Part shown: positions 42,748 to 51,143 of the stretch, piece by piece
Layout: every line of letters begins with the position of its first letter
How positions within the stretch are numbered: the stretch's first letter is position 1
Source of the DNA: Geodermatophilus sp. TF02-6
Lineage (GTDB): Bacteria > Actinomycetota > Actinomycetes > Mycobacteriales > Geodermatophilaceae
DNA length: 53,595 nt
Direction of reading: 5' to 3'
Assembly (NCBI RefSeq): GCF_003319115.1
Contig: NZ_QOHF01000028.1
Span: forward strand, 1-53,595
Program-made: the position numbers and the translations under genes
Notes under the pieces: generated by a model
Told to the model about the DNA's origin: nothing
The model's database searches: none
The model's input: only the letters and a program-made list of their open reading frames with translations

Positions 42748-45738
42748 GTGCGCACGTCGAGGCCGCGGAACCGGGGTGCCGTGACCACCACGGGGCGTCC
42801 CCTCCCCTCGACCGCGACGGGCACCGTCGCGCAGCTGGCCGACTTCCGGGCGCTGTGCAGCCGGCGGACCGGCCTCGACCTCTCCGGGCCGGCAGACCTG
42901 CACGCCTTCTCCGTCCAGCAACCGGAGGTCTTCTGGCGGGCACTGCTGGACTGGAGCGGTGTCCCGTGGTCCGGCTCGGCGGACCGGGTGCTGCTCGGGG
43001 ACCAGGTGGAGACCGCTCGGTTCTTCCCGGACCTGCGGCTCAACCACGCGGAGGTCCTCCTGCGCCGGCTGCCCGGCGTGGACGACGATGCGCCGGCGCT
43101 GACCGCGGTCCACGCCGACCGACCCCGCGAGGTGTTCAGCCGTCGGGCGCTGCGGGAGGCGGTGGAGCGCACTGCGACGGCGCTGGCCGCCGGAGGCCTC
43201 ACCGTGGGCGACCGAGTCGTCCTGGTGTCGCCGAACACCGCGCTGGCCGCCGTCGCGGCGTTGGCCGTGACCGCACTGGGCGCGACCCTGTCGACCGCGG
43301 CACCCGACATGGGCGCCCCGGCGCTGCTCGACCGGTTCGAGCAGGTCGACCCCGTGCTGCTGGTGGTCGACCGCACCGGGACACCCCCCGACGTGGTCGC
43401 CCGCCTCGTCCGGGGCCTGCCGACCCTGCGACGGGTCCTGCTGCTCGACGGGGAGCCGCTCCCGGAGGACCGACCGGTGCCGATGGCACCGCTGGTCGGG
43501 GTCGTCGAGGCACACGGGCAGGACGCGACGGCCCAGTGGCCGCGGGTGCCGTTCGACGACCCGCTGTTCGTGATGTTCTCGTCGGGGACGACCGGTCGAC
43601 CGAAGGCGATCGTCCACGGGGTCGGCGGAACGCTGCTGGAACACCTCAAGGAGCACCGCCTCCACGGCGACCTGCGCCCCGGCGACACCCTGTACTTCCA
43701 CACGACGACGGCCTGGATGATGTGGCACTGGCAGCTGTCGGCACTTGCCGCCGGCGCCCACGTCGTCGTCTTCGACGGGCCGGTGGCCGGGGCGGAGACC
43801 CTGTGGCGCCTGGTGGGCGACCACGGGGTCACGGTGTTCGGCACGAGCCCCGCCCACCTGCAACTGTGCCAGGACGCGGGGTACCGGCCGGTGGAGGACG
43901 TCGACCTGTCCCGGTTGCGGACGGTCATGAGCACCGGCGCGGTGCTGCACGACTGGCAGTTCGACTGGGTGGGGGGTGCGGTCGGCCCGGTACCGGTGCA
44001 GTCGATCTCCGGCGGCACCGACATCATCGGCTGCTTCGTGCTGGGCTCCCCGGAGACGGCGGTGCGCCGCGGCCGCTGTCAGGCGCGCAGCCTGGGGCTG
44101 GATGTGGCCGCGGTCGACGGGTCCGGCCGGGAACTCGTCGGCCGGGTGGGGGACCTGGTCTGCCGCCGGCCCTTCCCGTCACGGCCGGTCGGCTTCCTCC
44201 GCGACCCGGACGGCTCGCGCTTCCACGCCACCTACTTCGCCGAGCACCCCGGCATGTGGACCCACGGGGACCTCGTCGACTTCGACGTCGACGGGACGGC
44301 GCGGCTGCACGGGCGCTCGGACGGCGTCCTCAACGTCAACGGCATCCGCGTCGGCCCGACCGAGGTCTACTCCGCGCTGCGGGGTGTGCCCCAGGTGGCC
44401 GATGCCATGGCCGTGGAGCAGCGCGACCCGCACGTCCCCGGCAGCTCGCGGATGGTCCTGCTCGTGGTCCTGCGGCCCGGATCGGTCCTGGACGGCGACC
44501 TGGACCGGACGATCCGCCGCACCCTGCGGACCGAGGCCTCGGCAGCACACGTCCCGTCGCTGGTGGTGGCGGTCCCGGAACTGCCGCACACGCACAACGG
44601 CAAGCGGTCGGAGACGGCCGCCCGGGACGCGCTCAACGGAGTCGCCGTCCCCAACGCCCGAGCGCTGCGCAACCCCGGGATCCTGGAGACGATCCGGGCC
44701 GCCGTGGCAGCCGCGAGCGGCGGAGCCGACGACGAGCAGCCGAGCCCCGCAGGCCTCCCGCCCGCCGGGCCGGTGACGGACGCCGTGACCCTGGATCGAC
44801 TGGCCCGGATCTGGTGCGAGGTCCTGGGTCTGGGCGAGGCCGGTCCCGACGACGACCTGTCGGACCTGGGAGGGACGTCGCGCCAGTCGGTGCGGCTGCT
44901 GCGCCGTGTGTCGCTGGAGCTGGGTGTGGACGTCCCGATGAGCGCCTTCGCCGCCCGCCCGACGCTGCGGGGGCTGGCCACCGCCGTCGGGGCCGGGCGG
45001 GTCGCCGGGGTAGTGCGCGTGCCGCTGCTGCGTCCGGGCGTCGGGGCGCCGGTGCACGTGGTGGCCGACCTGTACGGCCAGCTGCACAGCTACCACCGGC
45101 TGGTCGAGAGCCTCACCACCGAGCGGCCGGTGCACGGTCTGGTCCCGCCGGTCGTCGACGCCGGCGGCGCGCGCCGGGCCGTCGCCGAGGTGGTCGAGGA
45201 CACGCTCTCGCTGCTCCGGACGGCCCGGCCGCGCGGCCCTTACCGGCTGCTCGGGTACTCGTTCGGTGGGCTGGTGGCCTACGAGGTGGCGGCCCGGTTG
45301 CGCGAGGCCGGGGAGACGGTCGCCTATCTCGGCCTGCTCGACGTGCGGCCTCCCCGGGCGTCGCTCACCCCGGGCGAGGTCGTGGCGCAGAAGGCGGCGT
45401 CGACGGCGCGCAAGCTGCGGGTGCTGCTGTCGAGGCGCGGCCCCGCCGTCGTGCGGGCGCGCCTGGACCTGCGGCGATCGGGGTCGGTCTCCCCGGAGGA
45501 GCAGGTCGTGGCCCGGACCTGGCCCGTCTTCAACGGCCACCGGCTGTCCCGCTGTGACGCGGCGGTCACCTACTACCTGGCCCGCCAGCGACTGCCGGTG
45601 GTGGGCAACACCCTCGGCGCGTGGCGTCGCGCGGCTCCGAACCTGCTGGTCCTCGAGGTGCCCGGCGGACACTTCGACCTGCTGGACCAGGACCGGATCG
45701 GAGAGCTGGCCGCCCGGGTGTCCGCGACGCTCACCTGA
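42748..45738 (+). CDS. Acetoacetyl-CoA-synthetase-like ligase fused to PCP and thioesterase (second copy)
   Basis: 996 residues in the same order as the 22591-25551 protein. Ligase: FSSGTTGRPKA, FHTTTAWMMWHWQLSAL, SGGTDIIGCFVLG, WTHGDLVDF, HGRSDGVLNVNGIRVG and THNGKRSE (Lys). PCP: DLGGTSRQS with Ser near 711. Thioesterase: GYSFGG (Ser near 838) and GGHFDLL (His). The usual HG oxyanion loop of the TE reads VVADLYGQ here, unlike the first copy, so hydrolysis or acceptor choice may differ. GTG 42748 is used with GGAGGAG 12 bases upstream; GTG 42781 is possible. It stands alone, divergent from the methyltransferase operon and convergent with the GNAT gene. Confidence 0.92.
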   Translation: MRTSRPRNRGAVTTTGRPLPSTATGTVAQLADFRALCSRRTGLDLSGPADLHAFSVQQPEVFWRALLDWSGVPWSGSADRVLLGDQVETARFFPDLRLNHAEVLLRRLPGVDDDAPALTAVHADRPREVFSRRALREAVERTATALAAGGLTVGDRVVLVSPNTALAAVAALAVTALGATLSTAAPDMGAPALLDRFEQVDPVLLVVDRTGTPPDVVARLVRGLPTLRRVLLLDGEPLPEDRPVPMAPLVGVVEAHGQDATAQWPRVPFDDPLFVMFSSGTTGRPKAIVHGVGGTLLEHLKEHRLHGDLRPGDTLYFHTTTAWMMWHWQLSALAAGAHVVVFDGPVAGAETLWRLVGDHGVTVFGTSPAHLQLCQDAGYRPVEDVDLSRLRTVMSTGAVLHDWQFDWVGGAVGPVPVQSISGGTDIIGCFVLGSPETAVRRGRCQARSLGLDVAAVDGSGRELVGRVGDLVCRRPFPSRPVGFLRDPDGSRFHATYFAEHPGMWTHGDLVDFDVDGTARLHGRSDGVLNVNGIRVGPTEVYSALRGVPQVADAMAVEQRDPHVPGSSRMVLLVVLRPGSVLDGDLDRTIRRTLRTEASAAHVPSLVVAVPELPHTHNGKRSETAARDALNGVAVPNARALRNPGILETIRAAVAAASGGADDEQPSPAGLPPAGPVTDAVTLDRLARIWCEVLGLGEAGPDDDLSDLGGTSRQSVRLLRRVSLELGVDVPMSAFAARPTLRGLATAVGAGRVAGVVRVPLLRPGVGAPVHVVADLYGQLHSYHRLVESLTTERPVHGLVPPVVDAGGARRAVAEVVEDTLSLLRTARPRGPYRLLGYSFGGLVAYEVAARLREAGETVAYLGLLDVRPPRASLTPGEVVAQKAASTARKLRVLLSRRGPAVVRARLDLRRSGSVSPEEQVVARTWPVFNGHRLSRCDAAVTYYLARQRLPVVGNTLGAWRRAAPNLLVLEVPGGHFDLLDQDRIGELAARVSATLT

Positions 45739-45757
45739 GCGGTCTGCCTCGCTCAGG
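45734..45757. terminator. Hairpin spanning two convergent stops
   Basis: CCTGAGCG at 45734-45741 and CGCTCAGG at 45750-45757 form a perfect 8-bp stem with an eight-base loop that includes the stop codons of the ligase-PCP-TE and GNAT genes. A shared terminator is likely. Confidence 0.55.
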
Positions 45758-47081
45758 GCGTGGCGGGCTCCGCGCGTTCGCGGTGGGGATGGTGGACGGT
45801 GTGGCGGCGCAGGTGCCTCAGGCTGCGGGCGAGCCAGTAGAGGGTGAAGGTGAGCCTCGAGCCCCGGCGCGGGTTGACCACCGCGAAGGAGTGACTGACC
45901 CGGACGGTCGGGCTCCAGCGCTGCTTGGCGGCGTCCACGCCCGTCGAGAAGACGACGCTCGTCTGCCGACGGCGCACCGCGTCCTGGACGGCCTCCCACT
46001 GCAGGCGGGTCACGCCACCGACGTGCCAGGCGTCGGGCGAGACGCCCGAGACGCTCAACCAGGTCCGGGTCACCGAGTGGAAGACCAGCAGGGCTGCGAC
46101 GGCGACGTCGTCTCTCAGCAGGCGGTGCACGCGCGGCAGCGTGGCAGCCGGGGTGCCGGCGAGTGCAGCGAGGAACTCCCCCTGCGACGTCCCGCGGAAC
46201 ACGTCCGGATGGGCGATGACGCCCGTCATCCCGGCGCGGGCGCGGTGCAGGCGTCGGAGGTCCGCGACGGCCTCGTCCCAGCACGGGTGCTCGGGGCCGA
46301 CCTCGTCCACCCGCCACTCACCGGCCGGCCCCTTCGTACGGTTGCGACTGCGCCGCAGGCTCTCGCGCAGGTTGCGGCCCAGCGGGGGGAGGTCCCCGGT
46401 GTCCGGCAGGTCCAGGACCACGCTCGGGAGCACCGACTTGTGCACGAGGATCGCCGGGTCGAGGCCGGCGTCGGCGAGCCAACGCGACACCGGCCACGGC
46501 TGCTCCTCCCCCAGGGTCAGCTCCACCCAGTCCCACTCGCGGTGCTCGGCGAGCCACGCGACGACGGTGACCAACGCCGCTCGCGCGTGCTCCGGCTGCA
46601 CCAGCAGCTCGGGCAGCTCCAGCAGCAGTGGTTCCCGGAAGGCGCCGAAGAGCGCGAGCACCCTGCCCCGCATCCCGCGGCCGCCCACCGTGGCGAGGAA
46701 CAGCGGCACGACCGCGACGAGCTCCCGGGTGTCGGCGTGCCGGACGGCGAGGATGCGCTCGTCGCCGTCGTCGACGAACCGGTCGCACCACACCATCTGG
46801 TAGTCGGGGTCGGTGAACGGCGACCAGCCGCCGAGGCGCCGGTGCAGGCCGCGCCACTCGGGCAGGACGGCACCCACGTCCCCTCGGGACAGCAGCTCGA
46901 CCTGGTACCGACCGTACGTCCGACCGGAGCGGGGAGAGGACGTGCCCAGCGCCGGGGGCTGCTCGTGGAGGTGGACCGGACCGCGGTGACCCTTGCTGGG
47001 GTGGGGTGCGGTGGCGGAGGGACGGCCTTCGGTGAGGCCGGGTGCGCCGCACCGGGACCTCGGCGCCAGGTCCGGGTCCAT
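45753..47081 (-). CDS. GNAT-fold acyltransferase of the CelD/BcsL type
   Basis: 442 residues. The central part has the pattern of the cellulose-biosynthesis CelD-like acetyltransferase family: PFTDPDYQMVWCDRF, VVPLFLATVGGRGMRG, LGRNLRESLRRSRN, then VAALLVFHSVTRTWLSVSGVSPD with YLxxxA-like ends replaced by LQWEAVQDAVRRRQTSVVFSTG. Such proteins acylate or aminoacylate glycans or their precursors in exopolysaccharide loci. The first 55 residues are low-complexity. GGGGGAGG lies upstream of the ATG. It converges on the ligase-PCP-TE gene, making it a candidate acceptor-side partner, though this is speculative. Confidence 0.75.
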   Translation of the reverse strand: MDPDLAPRSRCGAPGLTEGRPSATAPHPSKGHRGPVHLHEQPPALGTSSPRSGRTYGRYQVELLSRGDVGAVLPEWRGLHRRLGGWSPFTDPDYQMVWCDRFVDDGDERILAVRHADTRELVAVVPLFLATVGGRGMRGRVLALFGAFREPLLLELPELLVQPEHARAALVTVVAWLAEHREWDWVELTLGEEQPWPVSRWLADAGLDPAILVHKSVLPSVVLDLPDTGDLPPLGRNLRESLRRSRNRTKGPAGEWRVDEVGPEHPCWDEAVADLRRLHRARAGMTGVIAHPDVFRGTSQGEFLAALAGTPAATLPRVHRLLRDDVAVAALLVFHSVTRTWLSVSGVSPDAWHVGGVTRLQWEAVQDAVRRRQTSVVFSTGVDAAKQRWSPTVRVSHSFAVVNPRRGSRLTFTLYWLARSLRHLRRHTVHHPHRERAEPATP

Positions 47082-47392
47082 CCTCCACCTCCCCCGTGAT
47101 GGAGCTCGAGACGGCGGTGCTCACCGCGGACCCCGGGCGCTGACGGACGGAGGATAGGTGGAACGGTCCGTTGCAGGACCGGATTGCTGCACGGTGCGAT
47201 CCGGGAGCCGCAGCGAGGCTCGACGCTCGGCACCTGCTCGCCGTGGCGGCCTGCACCCGCGACCGGGTGCGGCTGGGCGGCCCCTGCGCCACACCTGTCC
47301 CTGATCGGCGCGCACTCCGGCGTGGCGCCGGCGCCCCGGGCCGGCGGCCCCCATCGTCGTAGCCTCGACGAGTCCACGCGGACGGGAGAGCG
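47082..47392. promoter_or_regulatory. Divergent control region
   Basis: These 311 bases lie between the divergent GNAT and LCP genes. CGGTCC-GTTGCA-GGACCG at 47164-47181 is a perfect 6+6 inverted repeat. No gene is supported here. Confidence 0.4.
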
Positions 47393-48517
47393 GTGAACGA
47401 CGACTCGCAGCGCATCGGGCTGCCCGACCCCGGGGACGCTCCCGAGGCTCCCGGCGACGGCGACCTCCTCCCCGGGGAGGACGAGGACCCGACGGACCCC
47501 GAGCCGCGCCGCCGCCGGGGCCTGCGGCGCCTGCTGGTCGTCCTGGGCGCGCTCGGTCTGGTCCTCGCGCTGCTCGTCGGCGGCGGGTTCTGGTACCTGA
47601 CCAGCCGCTACGGCGGCAACATCGACCGGGTCGGCGACGTCTTCGCCGACCTGGACGAGAGCTCCCGGCCGGCACCCGCCTCCCCCGCGCAGGGCGCCGG
47701 CGAGGCCCCGGTGACCTTCCTGCTGATGGGCTCGGACACCCGCGCCACCGCCGACGAGGGGATCGCCGCGGGCGGGCGCGCCGATGCCGTCATGATCGCC
47801 CGCTTCAGCGGCGACCGGCAGCACGCGCAGGTCGTCTCCATCCCCCGGGACAGCTGGGTCGACGTCCCCGGGCACGGCAAGGACAAGATCAACGCGGCGT
47901 ACGCCTACGGCGGGCCGACCCTGCTCGTGCAGACCGTCGAGCAGCTGACCGGCGTCCGCATCGACCACTACGCCGCCATCGACTTCGAGGGCCTCGTCCA
48001 GGTGACCGACGACCTCGGCGGCGTGGACGTCGTCGTCGCCGAGACGACGAGCAACGGCCCGTACACCTTTTCCGCGGGCGTCAACCACCTGGACGGCGAC
48101 CAGGCGCGCTGGTACCTCGGCCAGCGCCACGGCCTGCCCGGCGGCGACTTCGACCGGGTGCGGCGCCAGCAGCAGTACCTGCAGGCGGTGTTCGGCAAGC
48201 TGTTCGGCGCCCACACCTCCACCGACCCTGGGCGCCTCGACTCGGCGCTGCTCACGGTCACCGACGCGGTGGCGGTCGACGAGAGTCTGGACAACGCCAC
48301 CCTGCTGTCGCTGGCCTACTCGCTGCGCGGGGTGACGCCGGAGACGGTGGACTTCTTCACCGCCCCGGTGCTGGGCACGGGCACGGAAGGGGCGGCCAGC
48401 GTCGTGTACCTGGATCAGAGCGCCGCCGCCCGGATGTGGGAGTACCTGGACACCGACTCGCTCGGCGCGAACGCCGCCGAGTTCGGCGACGAGGCCCTCC
48501 CGGATGTCCCGCGGTGA
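47393..48517 (+). CDS. LytR-CpsA-Psr (LCP) family glycopolymer ligase
   Basis: 374 residues: acidic cytoplasmic N-terminus, one membrane helix (LLVVLGALGLVLALLVGGGFWYL), and an external LCP domain. Motifs: FLLMGSDTR, GGRADAVMIAR, VVSIPRDSWVDVPGHGKDKINAAYAYGG (positions 47820-47910; Arg and Asp residues bind the lipid pyrophosphate), YAAIDFEGLVQVTDDLGGVDV and RWYLGQRHGLPGGDFDRVRRQQ. LCP enzymes transfer polymers from undecaprenyl carriers to peptidoglycan or arabinogalactan, so it may fix the locus's product to the wall. GGAG precedes the GTG. The stop overlaps a possible 73-codon ORF. Confidence 0.93.
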   Translation: MNDDSQRIGLPDPGDAPEAPGDGDLLPGEDEDPTDPEPRRRRGLRRLLVVLGALGLVLALLVGGGFWYLTSRYGGNIDRVGDVFADLDESSRPAPASPAQGAGEAPVTFLLMGSDTRATADEGIAAGGRADAVMIARFSGDRQHAQVVSIPRDSWVDVPGHGKDKINAAYAYGGPTLLVQTVEQLTGVRIDHYAAIDFEGLVQVTDDLGGVDVVVAETTSNGPYTFSAGVNHLDGDQARWYLGQRHGLPGGDFDRVRRQQQYLQAVFGKLFGAHTSTDPGRLDSALLTVTDAVAVDESLDNATLLSLAYSLRGVTPETVDFFTAPVLGTGTEGAASVVYLDQSAAARMWEYLDTDSLGANAAEFGDEALPDVPR

Positions 48518-48735
48518 GGCGACTCGACCGGTTCGCGCGAGCGGTCCTCCTGCCGCCGGACAGCACCCGTCGAGCCTGGACGGATCTCGTCGCCGCATCG
48601 GACGACGAACGCGCTGCTGCGGTTCCGGCGGTCATCCCGGACGTCGTCCTCCCGCGGCCACGGATCACTGCACCGTCGCACGCCCTGTCTGGGGCCGTGG
48701 CAGCGTGGACCGCGCTGCCCACACAGGTGCCCTGA
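48514..48735 (+). CDS. Possible 73-residue protein coupled to LCP gene
   Basis: A GTG overlapping the LCP stop (GTGA) opens 73 codons with a fairly high third-position GC. The product is not recognised and has no transmembrane segment (RFARAVLLPPDSTRRAW near the start). The 4-bp overlap is the style of real neighbours here, but this may be chance. Confidence 0.35.
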   Translation: MRRLDRFARAVLLPPDSTRRAWTDLVAASDDERAAAVPAVIPDVVLPRPRITAPSHALSGAVAAWTALPTQVP

Positions 48736-48749
48736 CGCGCACGAGCGGC

Positions 48750-49370
48750 TCAGGTCCGGACGTCGGCCGGGCGCAGCGCGGCGATGCGGGCCAGGACGGG
48801 GATGAGCGCGGCGGCCACCGCGTCGCCGGCCTCTGCGTGCACCTCGGCCGGCATCCCGATCGGGTCGCGGATGTCGTCCTCCAGACTGCTCCGGCGGTGG
48901 GACCTCGCGGCGGCGAGCTGCTCGACGAGACTGCGGGCGCGCTCGGCGAGCCCGTTGCCGGCGACGTCGACGTCCTCCCCCACCAGTTCGACGAGGCCCG
49001 CGGCCTCGCGCAGGGTGAAGGTGCGGGCCAGTGCGCGTGGGGCGCCGCGGAGCACGTCGCGCTGGTGCTGGCGGGTCATGGTGAGCGTCAGGTCGGCGTC
49101 GATGGCCATGTCGTCGGCGAGCTGACGGGCCACGAAGCCGTCCGGGTCGCCGCCGAGGCTGCGCAGGACGAGGGCACTGTCCGGGTGCATGGTCGAGCCG
49201 GCCACGGCCCGGACACCGGCGCTCGTCACCCGGACCTGGTCGGCGTCCGCACCGAGTGTCTCCGCCAGGTACGCCCGCCCGAGGCGCTCGGCGAGCGCCG
49301 ACCGGCAGATGTTGCCGGTGCAGACGAGGAGCACGGTGAAGACCGACTCGGGCGGCCAGTGCCGGGACAC
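48750..49370 (-). CDS. Low-molecular-weight protein tyrosine phosphatase
   Basis: About 206 residues. The active-site loop is VCTGNICRSALAER (C-x5-R-S), close to the N-terminus as in the family, and the general-acid Asp is in DDIRDPIGMP. In polysaccharide loci these enzymes (Wzb, PtpA) dephosphorylate the Wzz-associated kinase and so set polymer length. The kinase-type partner is at 36639-38213. GTG 49370 is used; a GTG directly before LLVCTGN is possible. The protein has an insert near LGADADQVRV and a longer C-terminus than the 150-residue norm. Confidence 0.87.
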   Translation of the reverse strand: MSRHWPPESVFTVLLVCTGNICRSALAERLGRAYLAETLGADADQVRVTSAGVRAVAGSTMHPDSALVLRSLGGDPDGFVARQLADDMAIDADLTLTMTRQHQRDVLRGAPRALARTFTLREAAGLVELVGEDVDVAGNGLAERARSLVEQLAAARSHRRSSLEDDIRDPIGMPAEVHAEAGDAVAAALIPVLARIAALRPADVRT

Positions 49371-49568
49371 GGCTCCAGTGTCCGACCCGGCGGTTGACCG
49401 CGCCGTGGCACCATGGCTGCGGGGACTGGAACGCCGAGGTCGCTGGCCGGAAGGGGAAGCCATACCTGCCCACGGGAGCGCCGCCTGGCACCGCGGAGGG
49501 TCGGTACCTCCGTCGCGCTGACCCCGTGAGCGGGGACGACCGACTCACTGACGCGACGCGCGCGAGGT

Positions 49569-49769
49569 CTACAACCGGTCCACCGTGTCACCGGTCAGCA
49601 CGCCACGGGTGTCGAACACCCGGACGCCGTCCAGCGTGCCCCCGAGGTACTCGCGGTGGGCCTGCAGGAGGACGACGACGTCCGCCTCGTCTACCGCCTG
49701 CCGGAGGTCGGCCTCGCCGGTGAGGAGGCGCTCTGGCTCCCGGTGCTCGGCCGCGTTCCACGTGTGCAC
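49569..49769 (-). pseudogene. C-terminal remnant of a nucleotide-sugar dehydrogenase
   Basis: 66 codons read ADVVVLLQAHREYLGGTL then VRVFDTRGVLTGDTVDRL (split for length), the end of the UDP-glucose/UDP-ManNAc dehydrogenase C-terminal domain. The Rossmann and catalytic-Cys domains are missing. The frame is the same as that of the PP2C gene upstream: its TAG stop is followed by one codon and then the GTG that opens this remnant. It is not part of the intact ugd at 26281-27600. A deletion or an earlier insertion, perhaps linked to the nearby transposase, probably removed the rest. Confidence 0.7.
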
Positions 49770-49772
49770 CGG

Positions 49773-50501
49773 CTACCCGACGGAGCCGCGGACCTCCACG
49801 TCGACGACGGTCACGTTGTCCTGGGCGCCTCGTGCGACCGCCTCGTCAGCCAGACGGGAGGCATGGTCGTCGGGAACGGCGTCCGTGGCCATCAACTCGG
49901 CGATGCGGTCGTCGTCGAGGACGCCGGTCAGGCCGTCGGAGCAGGCGAGGAAGCGCTCCCCCGGCACGACGGGGCGCAGCGTGACGTCCGGCTCGCTGCG
50001 CGGGCCGACACCGAGCGCGCGGGTGATGATGTGCCGCTGCGGGTGCGTGGCGACGCTCGCGTCGGAGATGTAACCGGCGTCGAGGAGCTCCTGCACCACC
50101 GAGTGGTCGGTCGTCAGCGGCTCGAGCTCGCCGTCGTGCCAGCGGTACACCCGCGAGTCCCCGATGTGGAACACCGCCCACTGCGGCCCGTCGCCCTCGT
50201 CGACCAGAGCGACGCCGGCGACCGTCGTCCCGGCGCCGGCCCTGTCCGGCCCGGTGAAGGTGCGGATCTCGCCGTCCGCCCGCTGCAGGGCCGAGCGGAT
50301 CGCCGCCACGGTCGTCGTCCCCCCGCCGGTCAGCGAGCCCAACGCCTCGACGACCGCCTGCGCCGCGGCCGCGCCGCCGGCGTGGCCGCCCATCCCGTCG
50401 GCGACGGCGAAGACCGGGAGCTCGGCGAGGTACCTGTCCTGGTTGTCCTCCCGCTGGCCGACCGCGGTCGCCGCACCCCACGACAGCTCGACCGGCGGCA
50501 T
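49773..50501 (-). CDS. PP2C-family serine/threonine phosphatase
   Basis: 242 residues. All metal-binding motifs are present: GQREDNQDRY, FAVADGMGGHAGG, VFHIGDSRVYRW, ACSDGLTGVL and QDNVTVVDVEV. Soluble actinobacterial members reverse Ser/Thr kinase (Pkn) phosphorylation of cell-wall and division proteins. ATG 50501 has GGAGGG three bases upstream; the frame is open far upstream without coding bias. It may modulate the LCP/EPS machinery or be an unrelated chromosomal neighbour. Confidence 0.9.
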   Translation of the reverse strand: MPPVELSWGAATAVGQREDNQDRYLAELPVFAVADGMGGHAGGAAAAQAVVEALGSLTGGGTTTVAAIRSALQRADGEIRTFTGPDRAGAGTTVAGVALVDEGDGPQWAVFHIGDSRVYRWHDGELEPLTTDHSVVQELLDAGYISDASVATHPQRHIITRALGVGPRSEPDVTLRPVVPGERFLACSDGLTGVLDDDRIAELMATDAVPDDHASRLADEAVARGAQDNVTVVDVEVRGSVG

Positions 50502-50618
50502 CCGCCCTCCACAGCGCGCATCGACGACAGGACCCGCGCGGAAAGGCAGGCGGAAAGAGCGTAGGCGGTCGTCGGCGAACCGGCACGGAGACGCGGTGCA
50601 GCAGGACGACGTCCCTCG

Positions 50619-50930
50619 GTGGCGCCGGTGGCCGCGGGAGGACGGTCCGGACCGGTGTTCGTGTCCGGGCCGGTGTTCGTGTCCGGGCCGGGACGTGACT
50701 ACCGTCGGCTCGTGCTCCGGTGGCTGCTCGCGCTCGTCGTCGCAGGGGTGCTGTCGGCGTTCGCCCTCCTCCTGCTGACCGGCCGGTACTTCGAGGAGGG
50801 GCCGGTCCTCGTGCGGTTGACCACGACCCACGGCGTCCACCAGGGCGATCTCTACGTCGTCAGCGGGTGGGCCGTCGCTGTCCTGTGCGTCCTGGGCCTC
50901 GTCCTGTCCGCCGGGCGCCGCTCCCGCTGA
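50619..50930 (+). CDS. Small two-helix membrane protein
   Basis: Up to 103 residues; two membrane helices (LALVVAGVLSAFALLLL and SGWAVAVLCVLGLVL) joined by an external-type loop (RYFEEGPVLVRLTTTHGVHQGD). Start uncertain: GTG 50619 gives an N-terminus that includes GPVFVSGPVFVS from an 18-bp duplication; GTG 50712 puts the first helix at the N-terminus. No ribosome-binding site distinguishes them. Function unknown. Confidence 0.6.
   Translation: MAPVAAGGRSGPVFVSGPVFVSGPGRDYRRLVLRWLLALVVAGVLSAFALLLLTGRYFEEGPVLVRLTTTHGVHQGDLYVVSGWAVAVLCVLGLVLSAGRRSR
50652..50687. repeat. 18-bp direct repeat
   Basis: CCGGTGTTCGTGTCCGGG occurs twice without a gap (50652-50669, 50670-50687), within the possible N-terminus of the small membrane protein. 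Confidence 0.85.
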
Positions 50931-51143
50931 CCGTCGGCCACCGGCCGACGCCTCACCTCCAGGAGGACGCGGCCGGCACCGCCCCCGGCGTGCGGGACGT
51001 CCACCCCCGGATCGGGAGACCGGAGCTCGGGACAGGAGCGGTGCACCCGCCACTTGGCTGCATCACGCCTCGGGTTCCGCAGCAGCGTTCGCGGCTGATG
51101 ACGTGAACTGCCGGGTTGACGTGCGTGGATGCCCGTCCTGGGG

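Noticed and set aside
49773..49775. PP2C and dehydrogenase remnant as one fusion gene with stop readthrough
   Set aside because: The PP2C domain is complete at its stop and the remnant lacks its own functional domains; same frame is best explained by deletion.
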